NCBI GenBank assembly: GCA_016744995.1
Contig: JADGDG010000027.1
Span: 1-56,471, forward strand
DNA from: Gammaproteobacteria bacterium
Lineage (GTDB): Bacteria; Pseudomonadota; Gammaproteobacteria; GRL18
DNA: 56,471 nucleotides
Direction of reading: 5' to 3'
Shown here piece after piece: positions 33,486 to 42,407 of the stretch (position 1 is its first letter; the number at the start of each line of letters is the position of its first letter). The notes beneath the pieces are model-generated. The model did not search any database. It saw only the letters and a list, made by a program, of their open reading frames with translations, and was not told the DNA's origin. Both the position numbers and the translations under genes were made by a program.

Positions 33486-34529
33486 ATGATTATACGGGAT
33501 ATTGTTGTACATTTAATTGATAAACAGGCCGATTCCGGGCCGTCAAATCTTACATTGAGTCAGAATAGTATGGCTGACTCGCCCACTCTTGAGCTTTTTC
33601 TTGAAGAACTGAATAAAGCCTATAATAGTAAGCCAAGCAAAGTTTTTGGGTGCTTTATAAACTCGAACGGTGCATCATCTGCTGAAGAAGATTCAATTGA
33701 TGCAGATAATGATATGGCTGGCAACAGGGAATTATTAACGGATCACCTGGCAGGGCAGATTAATTTTATTGATTATACTCATCAATCTATGAATCTTCTG
33801 AAGCATTATATTGATCAGGCCAGTAAAGCAACCGGCGGTTATATGGTTTTTGTCAACTATAAATTGTTCGGCAGTGATTTTATGCTGATAGTGATGTTGA
33901 ATAATGTTACTGGTGTGGCTGTTGATGGTGAGCTTGGGATCACTGATGTAAATTATCTGGATATCAATAAGCTTCATCTGGCGGCCCGAATTGATTTAAG
34001 CTTATGGCAGGACGACCCTCAATCGGAGCGTTATATTTCAATGATCCGTGGTAAAGAAAGCAATAAACTTTCTGATTATTTTCGTCATTTTATCGGTAGT
34101 GATGAAACTATCAACTCTAAACATGAAACCAATGAACTTTTAACGGCAGTGAGTCAATATTGTGAAGATAAAATTCAGGATGATGAGCAAAAATCACAGT
34201 TCAAACAAAAATCTGCTGAATATTGTCTGGAGCAGGCTGAAAAAGGGCAAAATGTTAATATAAAAGATTTTTCAGGCTATGTTGCAGATGGTGCAGTTGA
34301 TGATTTTATGAATTATATCAAGAGTGAACAATTTGAACTGAATAATGAAATATCGCCCAATAAAACAGTTATACGACGTTTTAATAAGATCAGTGGTCGA
34401 AATCAGCAGGTGAGTATTACGATTAATGAAGAAGCTCTGGGCGATACGGTTATTTATGATGCCGATAAAGAAACATTGACCTTATCTGATCTGCCGGCAT
34501 CACTTAAATCACAATTAATGAACCGTTAA
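33486..34529 (+). CDS. yejK: nucleoid-associated protein YejK (NdpA)
   Basis: This 347-residue protein begins MIIRDIVVHLIDKQADSGPS and has SPTLELFLEELNKAYNSKPSK, FVNYKLFGSDFMLIVMLNN and LDINKLHLAARIDLSLWQDD. These match the YejK/NdpA family, which binds nucleoid DNA in E. coli. C-terminal VADGAVDDFMNYIKSEQFEL is also typical. It stands after a 145-base gap and is followed by two small unknown genes. Length is normal for the family. Confidence 0.9.
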   Translation: MIIRDIVVHLIDKQADSGPSNLTLSQNSMADSPTLELFLEELNKAYNSKPSKVFGCFINSNGASSAEEDSIDADNDMAGNRELLTDHLAGQINFIDYTHQSMNLLKHYIDQASKATGGYMVFVNYKLFGSDFMLIVMLNNVTGVAVDGELGITDVNYLDINKLHLAARIDLSLWQDDPQSERYISMIRGKESNKLSDYFRHFIGSDETINSKHETNELLTAVSQYCEDKIQDDEQKSQFKQKSAEYCLEQAEKGQNVNIKDFSGYVADGAVDDFMNYIKSEQFELNNEISPNKTVIRRFNKISGRNQQVSITINEEALGDTVIYDADKETLTLSDLPASLKSQLMNR

Positions 34530-34595
34530 AAGCTTATCTGTTTGTAACTATTCAGCCTGTTTATATTTTGCCCTAATGACTAAAAGGTTTATACC

Positions 34596-34892
34596 ATGAA
34601 AAAATTATCTCTTGAGGATATTACCCGACTTAATGTACTGCTTGATGACACCCTTAATCAAGCGAGTAAAGAACAATTAGCCACTTGCATTAAACTTCTG
34701 GGTACTTCTCTTGCCCATTTAAAAATCAAACATAAGGTTGATGAAGATAAAAATACCCAGGCTTTTTCCAGTTTTGTAAATGAGTTAGAAAATGAATCAC
34801 TAAGTGACGAATTTAATGAACTGGCAGCAAAGACCATAGTTGAATGCGCCACTGCTATGGCCGTTGCCAAAGATGGGCAAGGTGACCATTAA
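34596..34892 (+). CDS. hypothetical helical protein
   Basis: This 98-residue, all-helical, acidic protein begins MKKLSLEDITRLNVLLDDTL and has no Cys, signal or membrane segment. It is not recognised. It lies between yejK and a membrane-protein gene, on the same strand. Confidence 0.65.
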   Translation: MKKLSLEDITRLNVLLDDTLNQASKEQLATCIKLLGTSLAHLKIKHKVDEDKNTQAFSSFVNELENESLSDEFNELAAKTIVECATAMAVAKDGQGDH

Positions 34893-34905
34893 AAAAGGAA
34901 AGGAT

Positions 34906-35904
34906 ATGAATCGGAAGTTACTCTCAAAAGCTGCAGATCAAGGTATTATATCGAAACAGCAAATCACAGCCTTACTGGACTTCTTTGAATCAGAGTCGTT
35001 AGCATCACAGCAATCAATTACACTTCAGCGTGAAAATACCGGTGAGCAGCTGAAATTTATCCGCAGTTTTGGTGATATATTTATTGCTCTTGGCGTACTG
35101 CTGCTCGCTTTTACCAGTAATATGCTTGCCGAAAATACCATGCATCAGATGTTTGCGATTGTAGGCTTTGTGTTAATTGCAGAATGGCTGGTTGGTCTTA
35201 AACGTCTGGTGCTGCCGGGTATAACAATACTGCTCTCCATACTTTATTTTGTTAATGCAGTGGTGGATGCCAGTTCAACATCTTATGCCTCATTAGATGT
35301 CTTATTAATGAGTATTTGTAGCTTGTTCTTTTATTTGCGTTATAAAATGCCGTTCAGTTTATATCCTGCTGCAGTAGGCTGTATTTATCTTGCTATTGAA
35401 TTGTCGGGTATTAATATTGTTGAGCACCCCTATGTTTTTATCATTTTAGGCTCAATGGTTTTTATTGTTGCCATGTGGTACGACTCTCGTGATACGCGTC
35501 GAGAAACCAGCTTAAGTGATAATGGTTTCTGGCTGCATTTGCTTGCTGCTCCACTGATTGTGCATGGGGTGATGGTAAGTCTGTTCTTGTCCAATTATGG
35601 TGGTTTGCAAACCAATAGCCTTTATATTCTTTTGCTTTTTACCCTGTTTTTTTTTATTGCTTTGTTTGTTGATAGAAGAGCAATTCTGGTCTCAAGCTTT
35701 GCTTATGCATTATATGCTGTCTTCAAGTTTGCCTATCAGCAATTTATGCAGGTTGATAATCTAACCTTATTTATATTTATGGGTGTTGGTATTTTTATTA
35801 TTTTCTTTGGGACTTATTGGTATAAAGTCAGAACATGGATTTTTTCCCCCATTGCTGGATCTCGTATAAGTAAGTTTGTACCAGAGTTTGATCTTAGTAA
35901 GTAA
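34906..35904 (+). CDS. multi-pass membrane protein (DUF2157/DUF4401-like)
   Basis: This 332-residue protein has a soluble N-terminal helix region (about 1-45) followed by about ten membrane segments, the first being FGDIFIALGVLLLAF. The layout of a short cytoplasmic start followed by paired helices recalls the DUF2157/DUF4401 membrane families. That is a loose match. The start at 34906 has AAAGGA close upstream; the longer frame from 34840 overlaps the previous gene. No transporter motif is evident. Confidence 0.65.
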   Translation: MNRKLLSKAADQGIISKQQITALLDFFESESLASQQSITLQRENTGEQLKFIRSFGDIFIALGVLLLAFTSNMLAENTMHQMFAIVGFVLIAEWLVGLKRLVLPGITILLSILYFVNAVVDASSTSYASLDVLLMSICSLFFYLRYKMPFSLYPAAVGCIYLAIELSGINIVEHPYVFIILGSMVFIVAMWYDSRDTRRETSLSDNGFWLHLLAAPLIVHGVMVSLFLSNYGGLQTNSLYILLLFTLFFFIALFVDRRAILVSSFAYALYAVFKFAYQQFMQVDNLTLFIFMGVGIFIIFFGTYWYKVRTWIFSPIAGSRISKFVPEFDLSK

Positions 35905-36240
35905 AATTTGAATCACGTCACGTTTTTAATAAGTGATGCTATTCTGGATATGATGACATTATCTTCAGTCCTCACAGGACTTCTTTAGCCAAGTTATGAT
36001 TTTTAGAAGAGAGTTTAGCTGAACAGGGGCGTTAAGTATCAGCTGAACAGCAAAATAATTATATTAGTACTTAAATATATACCCTTCTCCTGATTTATCT
36101 TAACGTTTAATATGTGCATTGCGTGTAAGACTACCCTTACAATCTAAGTATTTTTTGTGCTCATTTTACTATTCATAGAGGTGAATGTTACTGCCATAAG
36201 ATATACTTTCATTTTTAATAACTTAAAACAGTATTTTTAA
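35905..36240. other. intergenic region before the GGDEF-EAL gene
   Basis: About 336 bases with no convincing gene. It is AT-rich and probably contains the promoter of the GGDEF-EAL gene. No clear hairpin or repeat was seen. Confidence 0.4.
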
Positions 36241-38199
36241 ATGTCAAATTACTCCTATGAGCTGATTCAGGATCGTTCAAATATACCTATCGCCATTGGT
36301 TTTACCGCTGTTTTGTTATTAATTCTTGCCCTGGTTATTATTTCACTTTCCCAATTTAGAAATATTAATGCAAGTTTATCTACACTGGTTGAAGAAACTA
36401 ATTCAAAGTTACAGTCAGCTAATTCTATGCGTAATGCAATACGTTTAAGAGCGGATAGTATAAAAAAAATGCGTTTGTTGAATGATCCTTTTGAACGTGA
36501 TGATGAATTTATGAGATTTATTCAACATTCTGGAACATTCCGTATAGCCAGAGAAGAATTGATTCAATTACCACTGAATAATGCTGAAAAAGTTATTTTA
36601 CAAAAATTGAACAAGACTTTAAAGCGTGCGCAGCAGACCAATGACAGTGTTGCAGAACAATTATTAAGTGATTTTTTTATCAGTCAGGCTCTCATAAACC
36701 AGGCTGAAAAAATACAGCAGCATCTACTAATTTTTCTTGATGCACTTATTGTGATTGAAAATCGAAGTGCGGAGAAGGCTCTATCTCAGGCTAATGATTA
36801 TTATACCAGCACTCAATATACACTTTTTTCCATTGCGATTATTGTTTTTTCTCTGGTGATCATAATTGCTGTAGTTGTTATCCGGTTGGTTGCGAAAAAA
36901 AACCAACAGGTTGCTTATCAGGCAATGCATGATCCTTTAACTGATTTATACAATCGCTACTATTTCGAACATCAGGTCAAGAGGGCTATTATGGAAAGTA
37001 AACAATCCAGTCATAATCATGCCTTACTCTATCTGGATCTGGATCAGTTTAAAGTGGTTAATGATACCTGTGGACATGCCGCTGGTGATGAACTACTAAG
37101 GCAAGTCACATCATTATTAAAAAAGATGGTTAGAAATCAAGATACTCTGGCTCGCCTGGGTGGTGATGAATTTGGCTTATTATTAAAGGAATGTGATATT
37201 GATAAAGCAGCTTCTGTTGGAGAAAAATTGCGTAATATCATTAGCGACTATCGATTTTCCTGGGATAATAAAATTTTCTCAATTGGTGTCAGTATAGGTG
37301 CTACTTCTATTTCAAATGACACTGCGGAATTAAAACAGGTTCTCATTGCGGCAGATACAGCCTGTTTTGCCGCTAAAGATGCTGGAAGAAACCGGGTTCA
37401 TGTCTATGATAAACAAGATCAGAGTCTTGTTGAACAGGAAGGGCAAATACAATGGATGTCTGAGATCACCGCTGCTTTAAGGGATGATCGCTTTGAGCTT
37501 TATGCACAATCTATACAGGCTGTTCAGATAGATAATGAAAAGTTCAATAAACATTATGAAGTACTGATCCGTTTTGTTGATCGAAATGATAAAATCTACC
37601 TGCCAGGTGCTTTTCTCCCAGCAGCAGAGCGATATGGACAGATTTCCGAGATTGATTATTGGGTGATTAATAATACTTTTCAGTTTATTTCTGGGCATAG
37701 AAATAAACTTCTAGACACAATTTTTTCGGTTAATCTTTCAGGGCGCTCATTAAGTGATAGTGACTTTAAGGACTCAGTTCACTCACTCTTTGACAAATAT
37801 AAAATTCCTGCTTCAAATATTTGCTTTGAGATCACAGAGACTGCGGCGATTGCCTCTTATGATAAGGCTGCAACCTTTATTCATGAATTTAAACATGCTG
37901 GATGTACATTTGCTCTTGATGATTTTGGTAATGGCTTGTCATCTTTTGCTTATTTAAAGCATTTACCGGTGGACTTCTTAAAAATTGATCCTCTGTTTGT
38001 TCAGAATATTGATATCGACCCCATTGATTTTGCAATGGTTAAATCAATTAATGAAATTGCACACTTGTACAACATAAAAACCGTGGCTGAATATGTTGAG
38101 TCGGATTCGGTTTTTGAGAAGTTAGTTGAATTAGGTGTTGACTTTGCACAGGGGTATGGCATATCTAAACCAATCTGCTTATCTAAAATTTTATCTTAG
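36241..38199 (+). CDS. membrane GGDEF-EAL cyclic-di-GMP protein
   Basis: This 652-residue protein has a membrane helix (about 18-40), a helical periplasmic sensor domain (about 41-190), a second helix (about 193-215), GGDEF (about 220-385; RLGGDEFGLLL) and EAL (about 405-650). RNQD five residues before GGDEF is an intact inhibitory site. EAL residues are conserved: EVLIRF, FSVNLSG, ITETAAI, LDDFGNGLSSF, FLKID, VAEYVE and QGYG. Both synthesis and hydrolysis may therefore be active. The start lacks a strong Shine-Dalgarno. It is a single gene with a promoter in the preceding 336 bases. Confidence 0.9.
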   Translation: MSNYSYELIQDRSNIPIAIGFTAVLLLILALVIISLSQFRNINASLSTLVEETNSKLQSANSMRNAIRLRADSIKKMRLLNDPFERDDEFMRFIQHSGTFRIAREELIQLPLNNAEKVILQKLNKTLKRAQQTNDSVAEQLLSDFFISQALINQAEKIQQHLLIFLDALIVIENRSAEKALSQANDYYTSTQYTLFSIAIIVFSLVIIIAVVVIRLVAKKNQQVAYQAMHDPLTDLYNRYYFEHQVKRAIMESKQSSHNHALLYLDLDQFKVVNDTCGHAAGDELLRQVTSLLKKMVRNQDTLARLGGDEFGLLLKECDIDKAASVGEKLRNIISDYRFSWDNKIFSIGVSIGATSISNDTAELKQVLIAADTACFAAKDAGRNRVHVYDKQDQSLVEQEGQIQWMSEITAALRDDRFELYAQSIQAVQIDNEKFNKHYEVLIRFVDRNDKIYLPGAFLPAAERYGQISEIDYWVINNTFQFISGHRNKLLDTIFSVNLSGRSLSDSDFKDSVHSLFDKYKIPASNICFEITETAAIASYDKAATFIHEFKHAGCTFALDDFGNGLSSFAYLKHLPVDFLKIDPLFVQNIDIDPIDFAMVKSINEIAHLYNIKTVAEYVESDSVFEKLVELGVDFAQGYGISKPICLSKILS

Positions 38200-38870
38200 C
38201 GAGATACTTGTCCCTTGTTTATGTTTTTGCCTGGAGCCTGGACATTGACAGCTCGTCTGACTATTATTCTAAAAAAATAATTTCATTCCCATTTCAGAGT
38301 GTTTTTGGTGTGTATTATTGGTTTTTATAATAGCCACTTCATTTTTTATTATTTCTCAATATTTGTTACAAATAATTTAAGTTTTTCATAAGTAGTAAAA
38401 TTATTAATATTTAGTCTATACTAATCCAATAGATTAAGTGAATTATGTCATGTTGATTATAAAACTACCCCCTAACTTGTTGAAAATTAAAGGCTAACAT
38501 CCATGGTTAAAAAATGAGCAGTCTGTGTTGCCACTAATGCTAATGCTGTTTCGAGAAAGATATAAACGCTTTATACACAGACTTATCCACAGCTTTTGTG
38601 GATAAAAATATGAATTTTCTTTAATGTTGATCTTATTTGCTCTAAGCTTAAAAAATTGAAAAAATGGTCTGTTTTTTATAAATTGATTTTCCGCCTCATT
38701 TTAGGTATTCCTGAGTTGCTTGTGATAATACAGAGAAAATAATAAATTCTATAATTATATTTTGTATTTAATGATTTTTTTTGTATTTAGTTCTATAGTA
38801 GGTTTATATTATAGATACAATTGCACGACGAAATTATATAATTACTAAGATTTCTGGAGAGTTCATACTA
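38200..38870. other. AT-rich non-coding region with DnaA boxes
   Basis: This 671-base stretch has no convincing gene. It is very AT-rich and holds a tight cluster of DnaA-box sequences at 38571-38605. The last 100 bases probably carry the promoter of the STAS gene (TTGTAT near 38781, TATATT near 38805). Confidence 0.6.
38571..38605. promoter_or_regulatory. cluster of three DnaA boxes
   Basis: TTATACACA (38571-38579), TTATCCACA (38583-38591) and TGTGGATAA (38597-38605, the inverse of TTATCCACA) all fit the DnaA-box consensus TTATNCACA. Two are perfect strong boxes. They face each other five bases apart. DnaA is expected to bind. Neither dnaA nor gidA is near, so this may be a titration or regulatory site rather than oriC. 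Confidence 0.65.
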
Positions 38871-39173
38871 ATGTCGATTCTTACCAACCTATCGGATAGT
38901 GGTACTGCGCTGACCATTAAGATAATTGGAAAGTTCCAGTTTCCTTTGGCCTCTGAATTTCGAAGAGCATACACCGATATTGATCAGGTTGAGGAATACA
39001 TATTGGATCTTAAAGACTCAGATTATCTTGACTCATCAGCTTTAGGTATGATCATTGCCTTGTGGGAATTTGTTGAGCGTAATAAAAATCGCATCAAAAT
39101 CGTCAATGCCAATGATGAGGTTATACAAATTCTTGAAAGCGCTAACTTTGATCAACTTGTCACTCTCCCATAA
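38871..39173 (+). CDS. STAS-domain anti-sigma-factor antagonist
   Basis: This 100-residue protein is a single STAS domain: LTIKIIGKFQFPLASEFRRA, EYILDLKDSDYLDSSALGMI and IKIVNANDEVIQILESANF. The Ser in LDSSALGM is the expected phosphorylation site. Such proteins work in partner-switching with an anti-sigma kinase; no such kinase is next to it here. The preceding non-coding region gives it its own promoter. Confidence 0.88.
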   Translation: MSILTNLSDSGTALTIKIIGKFQFPLASEFRRAYTDIDQVEEYILDLKDSDYLDSSALGMIIALWEFVERNKNRIKIVNANDEVIQILESANFDQLVTLP

Positions 39174-39193
39174 TTAAAAAATGCCTGCTGTCG

Positions 39194-39216
39194 ATTGTCT
39201 TATTTTTTCAGACAAT
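39194..39216. terminator. hairpin downstream of STAS gene
   Basis: ATTGTCT (39194-39200) pairs with AGACAAT (39210-39216) around a T-rich loop, 20 bases after the STAS stop. No T-run follows, so it is a weak terminator candidate. Confidence 0.35.
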
Positions 39217-39263
39217 AGACTTTCTTTAAAATAATCTAATACTCCTAATCTATCCCCAAATAT

Positions 39264-40223
39264 ATGCTAGATACACTCCCTCTACTTAATAAAATTTCAT
39301 TTCCTGCAATTAATAGAAAAAAAATTAATATACTGCAGATTAATCTGGGATATCGCTGTAATCAGCAATGTCTGCATTGCCATGTAAATGCAGGACCTAA
39401 TCGTCGTGAAGAAATGTCCCATGAAGTTTTAATGCAGACTCTTGACTTTATCAAATACAATCGCATTCAAACAGTCGATCTCACAGGTGGTGCTCCAGAA
39501 ATGCACCCGGAATTTATTGGCTTAATTGAAGCTTTGCACCAACTGGGTGTTAAAGTCATTGATCGCTGTAACCTGACCATATTAAATGAAACCGGTTATG
39601 AACATCTGGCTGAAAAATTGGCTGAAAAGCAGGTAGAAATTGTTGCTTCAATGCCCTGTTATTTGGAAGAAAATGTTAATAAACAGAGAGGTAGTGGAGT
39701 TTTTGAAAGTAGTATCAAGGCTTTAAAAACACTCAATGAACTGGGTTATGGTCATGAAGGTAATTCTCTTACTTTGAATCTTGTATATAATCCACAGGGA
39801 GCTTCGTTATCGCCTGAGCAGGTTCAGCTGGAAAAAGACTATAAAACTTTTCTAATGGAGCAGTTTGGTATCACTTTTAACCAGCTATTCACCATTACCA
39901 ATGTGCCGGTCAAACGTTTTGGCAGCACGTTGATTTCTAAAAAGGAATTCAAACCCTATATGGAATTGCTGCAAAGTGCTCATCAGATGGATAATCTGGA
40001 TGCCGTCATGTGTCGTTATCAGCTGAGTATTGACTGGCAGGGATATCTCTATGATTGTGATTTCAATCAGATGCTGGAGTTGCCGCTGCAGAAAAATGGT
40101 AAAAAACTGCATATTGCTGATGCCCGCATAGAAGAGCTTGAGAATCGTGACATTATTGTTGCGGGTCATTGTTATGCCTGTACTGCGGGGAAGGGAAGTA
40201 GTTGTGGTGGGGCTTTAACATAA
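39264..40223 (+). CDS. arsS: radical SAM/Cys-rich protein, ArsS type
   Basis: This 319-residue enzyme has the radical SAM cluster CNQQCLHC (CxxxCxxC, Cys 32, 36 and 39), DLTGGAPEMHPEF, and a Cys-rich C-terminus with CDFNQ, GHCYACTAGKGSSCGG. This is the pattern of ArsS-type proteins, which make an arsenosugar precursor with SAM in other bacteria. No ArsM methyltransferase is in the window, so the substrate here is not certain. Two glycosyltransferases of types often annotated with arsenosugar clusters follow directly. Confidence 0.82.
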   Translation: MLDTLPLLNKISFPAINRKKINILQINLGYRCNQQCLHCHVNAGPNRREEMSHEVLMQTLDFIKYNRIQTVDLTGGAPEMHPEFIGLIEALHQLGVKVIDRCNLTILNETGYEHLAEKLAEKQVEIVASMPCYLEENVNKQRGSGVFESSIKALKTLNELGYGHEGNSLTLNLVYNPQGASLSPEQVQLEKDYKTFLMEQFGITFNQLFTITNVPVKRFGSTLISKKEFKPYMELLQSAHQMDNLDAVMCRYQLSIDWQGYLYDCDFNQMLELPLQKNGKKLHIADARIEELENRDIIVAGHCYACTAGKGSSCGGALT

Positions 40224-40254
40224 ATTCAAGATTTAGTTAGAATAGGGAATAATT

Positions 40255-40947
40255 GTGTGGCAAAAAATTTCTATTATTATCCCTGTTTTGAATGAAGAGA
40301 AAAATATTCAGGCATTTCTCAGCAAGCTGCAGCCTCTGAGGGAGCATGGCCATGAAGTTGTTTTAGTGGATGGTAAAAGTCAGGATAATACCTGTGATCT
40401 TGCTCGCCCCTATGTTGATCGAATGATGTCTTCAGAAAAAGGCAGGGCAAGGCAGCAGATCTTAGGTGCAAAAATGGCGACAGGGCAAATTTTTTTGTTT
40501 CTGCATGCTGACACTTTTTTACCTCAGAATGCTGATCAGATTATCCTGACGGCTTTATTCTCAAATCAGGCAACAGGTTCATTATGGGGGCGCTTTAATG
40601 TCCGTCTTTCTGGTCAACACTGGTTGTTTCGTGTTATAGAAAGGCTAATGAACTGGCGCTCTTGTCTGACGGGCATTGCCACCGGGGATCAGGCAATTTT
40701 TGTTGCAAAATCACTTTATAATGAAGTGGGCGGTATACCCGCTATTGATTTAATGGAAGATATTGAGTTCAGCAATCGCCTCGGTAAATTAAACCAGCCT
40801 ATGTGCTTGCAATCCACAGTCATTACTTCATCAAGACGGTGGGAAAAAAATGGTATACTTAAAACCATTTTCTTTATGTGGAGCATGAGGTTACAGTATT
40901 TTTTTGGTGTAAAACCTGAAGTTCTGGTCAATAAATATTACTCCTGA
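40255..40947 (+). CDS. family 2 glycosyltransferase (TIGR04283-like)
   Basis: This 230-residue enzyme has KISIIIPVLNEEKNIQAFLS, VVLVDGKSQDNTCDLA and IFLFLHADTFLP, giving the DXD-like HAD and the nucleotide-sugar fold. Proteins of this type are annotated beside arsS. It has a C-terminal hydrophobic segment. The start is GTG 40255 with AGGGA about nine bases upstream. It is two bases from the next gene. Confidence 0.82.
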   Translation: MWQKISIIIPVLNEEKNIQAFLSKLQPLREHGHEVVLVDGKSQDNTCDLARPYVDRMMSSEKGRARQQILGAKMATGQIFLFLHADTFLPQNADQIILTALFSNQATGSLWGRFNVRLSGQHWLFRVIERLMNWRSCLTGIATGDQAIFVAKSLYNEVGGIPAIDLMEDIEFSNRLGKLNQPMCLQSTVITSSRRWEKNGILKTIFFMWSMRLQYFFGVKPEVLVNKYYS

Positions 40948-40949
40948 GA

Positions 40950-41615
40950 ATGACAGCTATGCCCCCACTGATTAACCTTTCTTATCCTGACACTCTTATT
41001 ATTATATTTGCCCGGGAACCTGTTCAGGGGAAGGTAAAGACGCGCTTAATTCCTGCACTGGGTACAGAAGGCGCCACAGAACTCTATACGCGACTTTTAG
41101 ACTATGCACTTAATAATGTTATCAGTGCTGATTTATCACCTGTAAACCTTTGTATCACGCCAGAGAGTCATGGTTCATATTTCACCCGGGTATACGGCGC
41201 CAGCCAGTTTGAACTTTCCTTTCAGGAGGGTCATGATTTAGGTGACAGAATGTATCAGGCTTTGGCGGGGGCGCTTACTCGATATTCAAAAGCAATCCTG
41301 ATTGGTACTGACTGTCCCTTTCTGACAAAACAGGATCTTGAATTGGCGATTACAGCACTTGATGAACATGATATGGTTTTTACTCCCGCAGCCGATGGCG
41401 GTTATGTTTTAGTTGCTGCAAAAAATTTGAACCTAGAGGTTTTTGTGGATATTGACTGGGGTACAGAAAAGGTGATGAAACAATCAAGAAGTGCCTTGTC
41501 CAGGCAGGGTATCAGTTGGTATGAATTACCAGAAAAAAATGATATAGATATTAAAGAAGATTTGAAATATCTACTCTTACATAATGAATTTAAAGACTTA
41601 TTTATAGAAAATTAG
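40950..41615 (+). CDS. DUF2064/TIGR04282-like glycosyltransferase
   Basis: This 221-residue protein has LIIIFAREPVQGKVKTRLIP, a typical start of DUF2064 nucleotidyl/glycosyl transferases, then LIGTDCPFLTK and FTPAADGGYVLVA. It should use a nucleotide sugar. The pair with the gene before it is commonly seen with arsS-type genes. Sequence is complete. Confidence 0.85.
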   Translation: MTAMPPLINLSYPDTLIIIFAREPVQGKVKTRLIPALGTEGATELYTRLLDYALNNVISADLSPVNLCITPESHGSYFTRVYGASQFELSFQEGHDLGDRMYQALAGALTRYSKAILIGTDCPFLTKQDLELAITALDEHDMVFTPAADGGYVLVAAKNLNLEVFVDIDWGTEKVMKQSRSALSRQGISWYELPEKNDIDIKEDLKYLLLHNEFKDLFIEN

Positions 41616-41652
41616 TTTGGATTTTAGCAATTGTGGATGTTAAATTACGCCT

Positions 41653-42225
41653 CTATTTATCTTTCTTAATAGTGATCTTCCTGAGCATATCAAATTCTTT
41701 TTCCAGATGTTCTTCCTGAATCCCGGGACCACTGATCAGGTACTCAATTCTTGTGTTGAGTGTTGTGAGTCTTAAATCAATACTGATCTCCCCAAGGGGG
41801 ACAGAGACAGTATCATGAGCTGGAAGCATTATGCTTCTTTGTGAAAGAGGAAGGTGATGATTTTCAAGGCTAATGGTGATTAAGTCCAGGCTGATTGTTT
41901 GTTCGCTTATATTCTGAAGATAAATGCTTGTATTACTTTTTGCCATATAATCATTGGGTAGCAGGCGGCGAGTGTATTCCTTTATTGTATAGGCACCTGG
42001 CAGTGTTTTTTTCTCTAATTGAGTCACCAGTGTAAATACCAGATTTTCAGGTATCAGTTCAGCTTTTAATTGATACAGAGGGCCGTAGTTATAATGTTCA
42101 ACTTCCTGAGTGTCAGGATTGTATGCCGAGCTCTTTTGATGAGTTGAGGTGCTGCAGGAAGTGAGTAAGCAGAGGCTGATACTCACCAGTGAGAATATGC
42201 TAAGGTTTTTTATAGGTAATTTCAT
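41653..42225 (-). CDS. lipoprotein of unknown function
   Basis: This 190-residue protein has a signal peptide ending in a lipobox LTSC (LCLLTSCSTSTHQ) and a beta-rich domain with VPLGEISIDLRLTTLNTRIE. No family was recognised. The start at 42225 is preferred to a TTG at 42234. It is convergent with the DUF2064 gene and divergent from the large GGDEF-EAL gene. Confidence 0.7.
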   Translation of the reverse strand: MKLPIKNLSIFSLVSISLCLLTSCSTSTHQKSSAYNPDTQEVEHYNYGPLYQLKAELIPENLVFTLVTQLEKKTLPGAYTIKEYTRRLLPNDYMAKSNTSIYLQNISEQTISLDLITISLENHHLPLSQRSIMLPAHDTVSVPLGEISIDLRLTTLNTRIEYLISGPGIQEEHLEKEFDMLRKITIKKDK

Positions 42226-42407
42226 AAGTTGCAAGCCATTTCAGGTACATTTTTAGTGTAAACCTTATCATTGAATTGTTTTAGATCATAGAAAAAAAAG
42301 AGTTAAAGAGTATACTTTAAGTATAGATTAAAGAAAGGTTCAAAAAATGATTTAAAAAATCAGGTTTCCAATAAAATTCGGGGGCGGATAAAAGGGATAT
42401 TGTCAAT

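Noticed and set aside
38571..38605. Calling the DnaA boxes oriC
   Set aside because: Only three boxes are seen, with no dnaA, dnaN, gidA or rpmH near. I report a DnaA-box cluster, not an origin.
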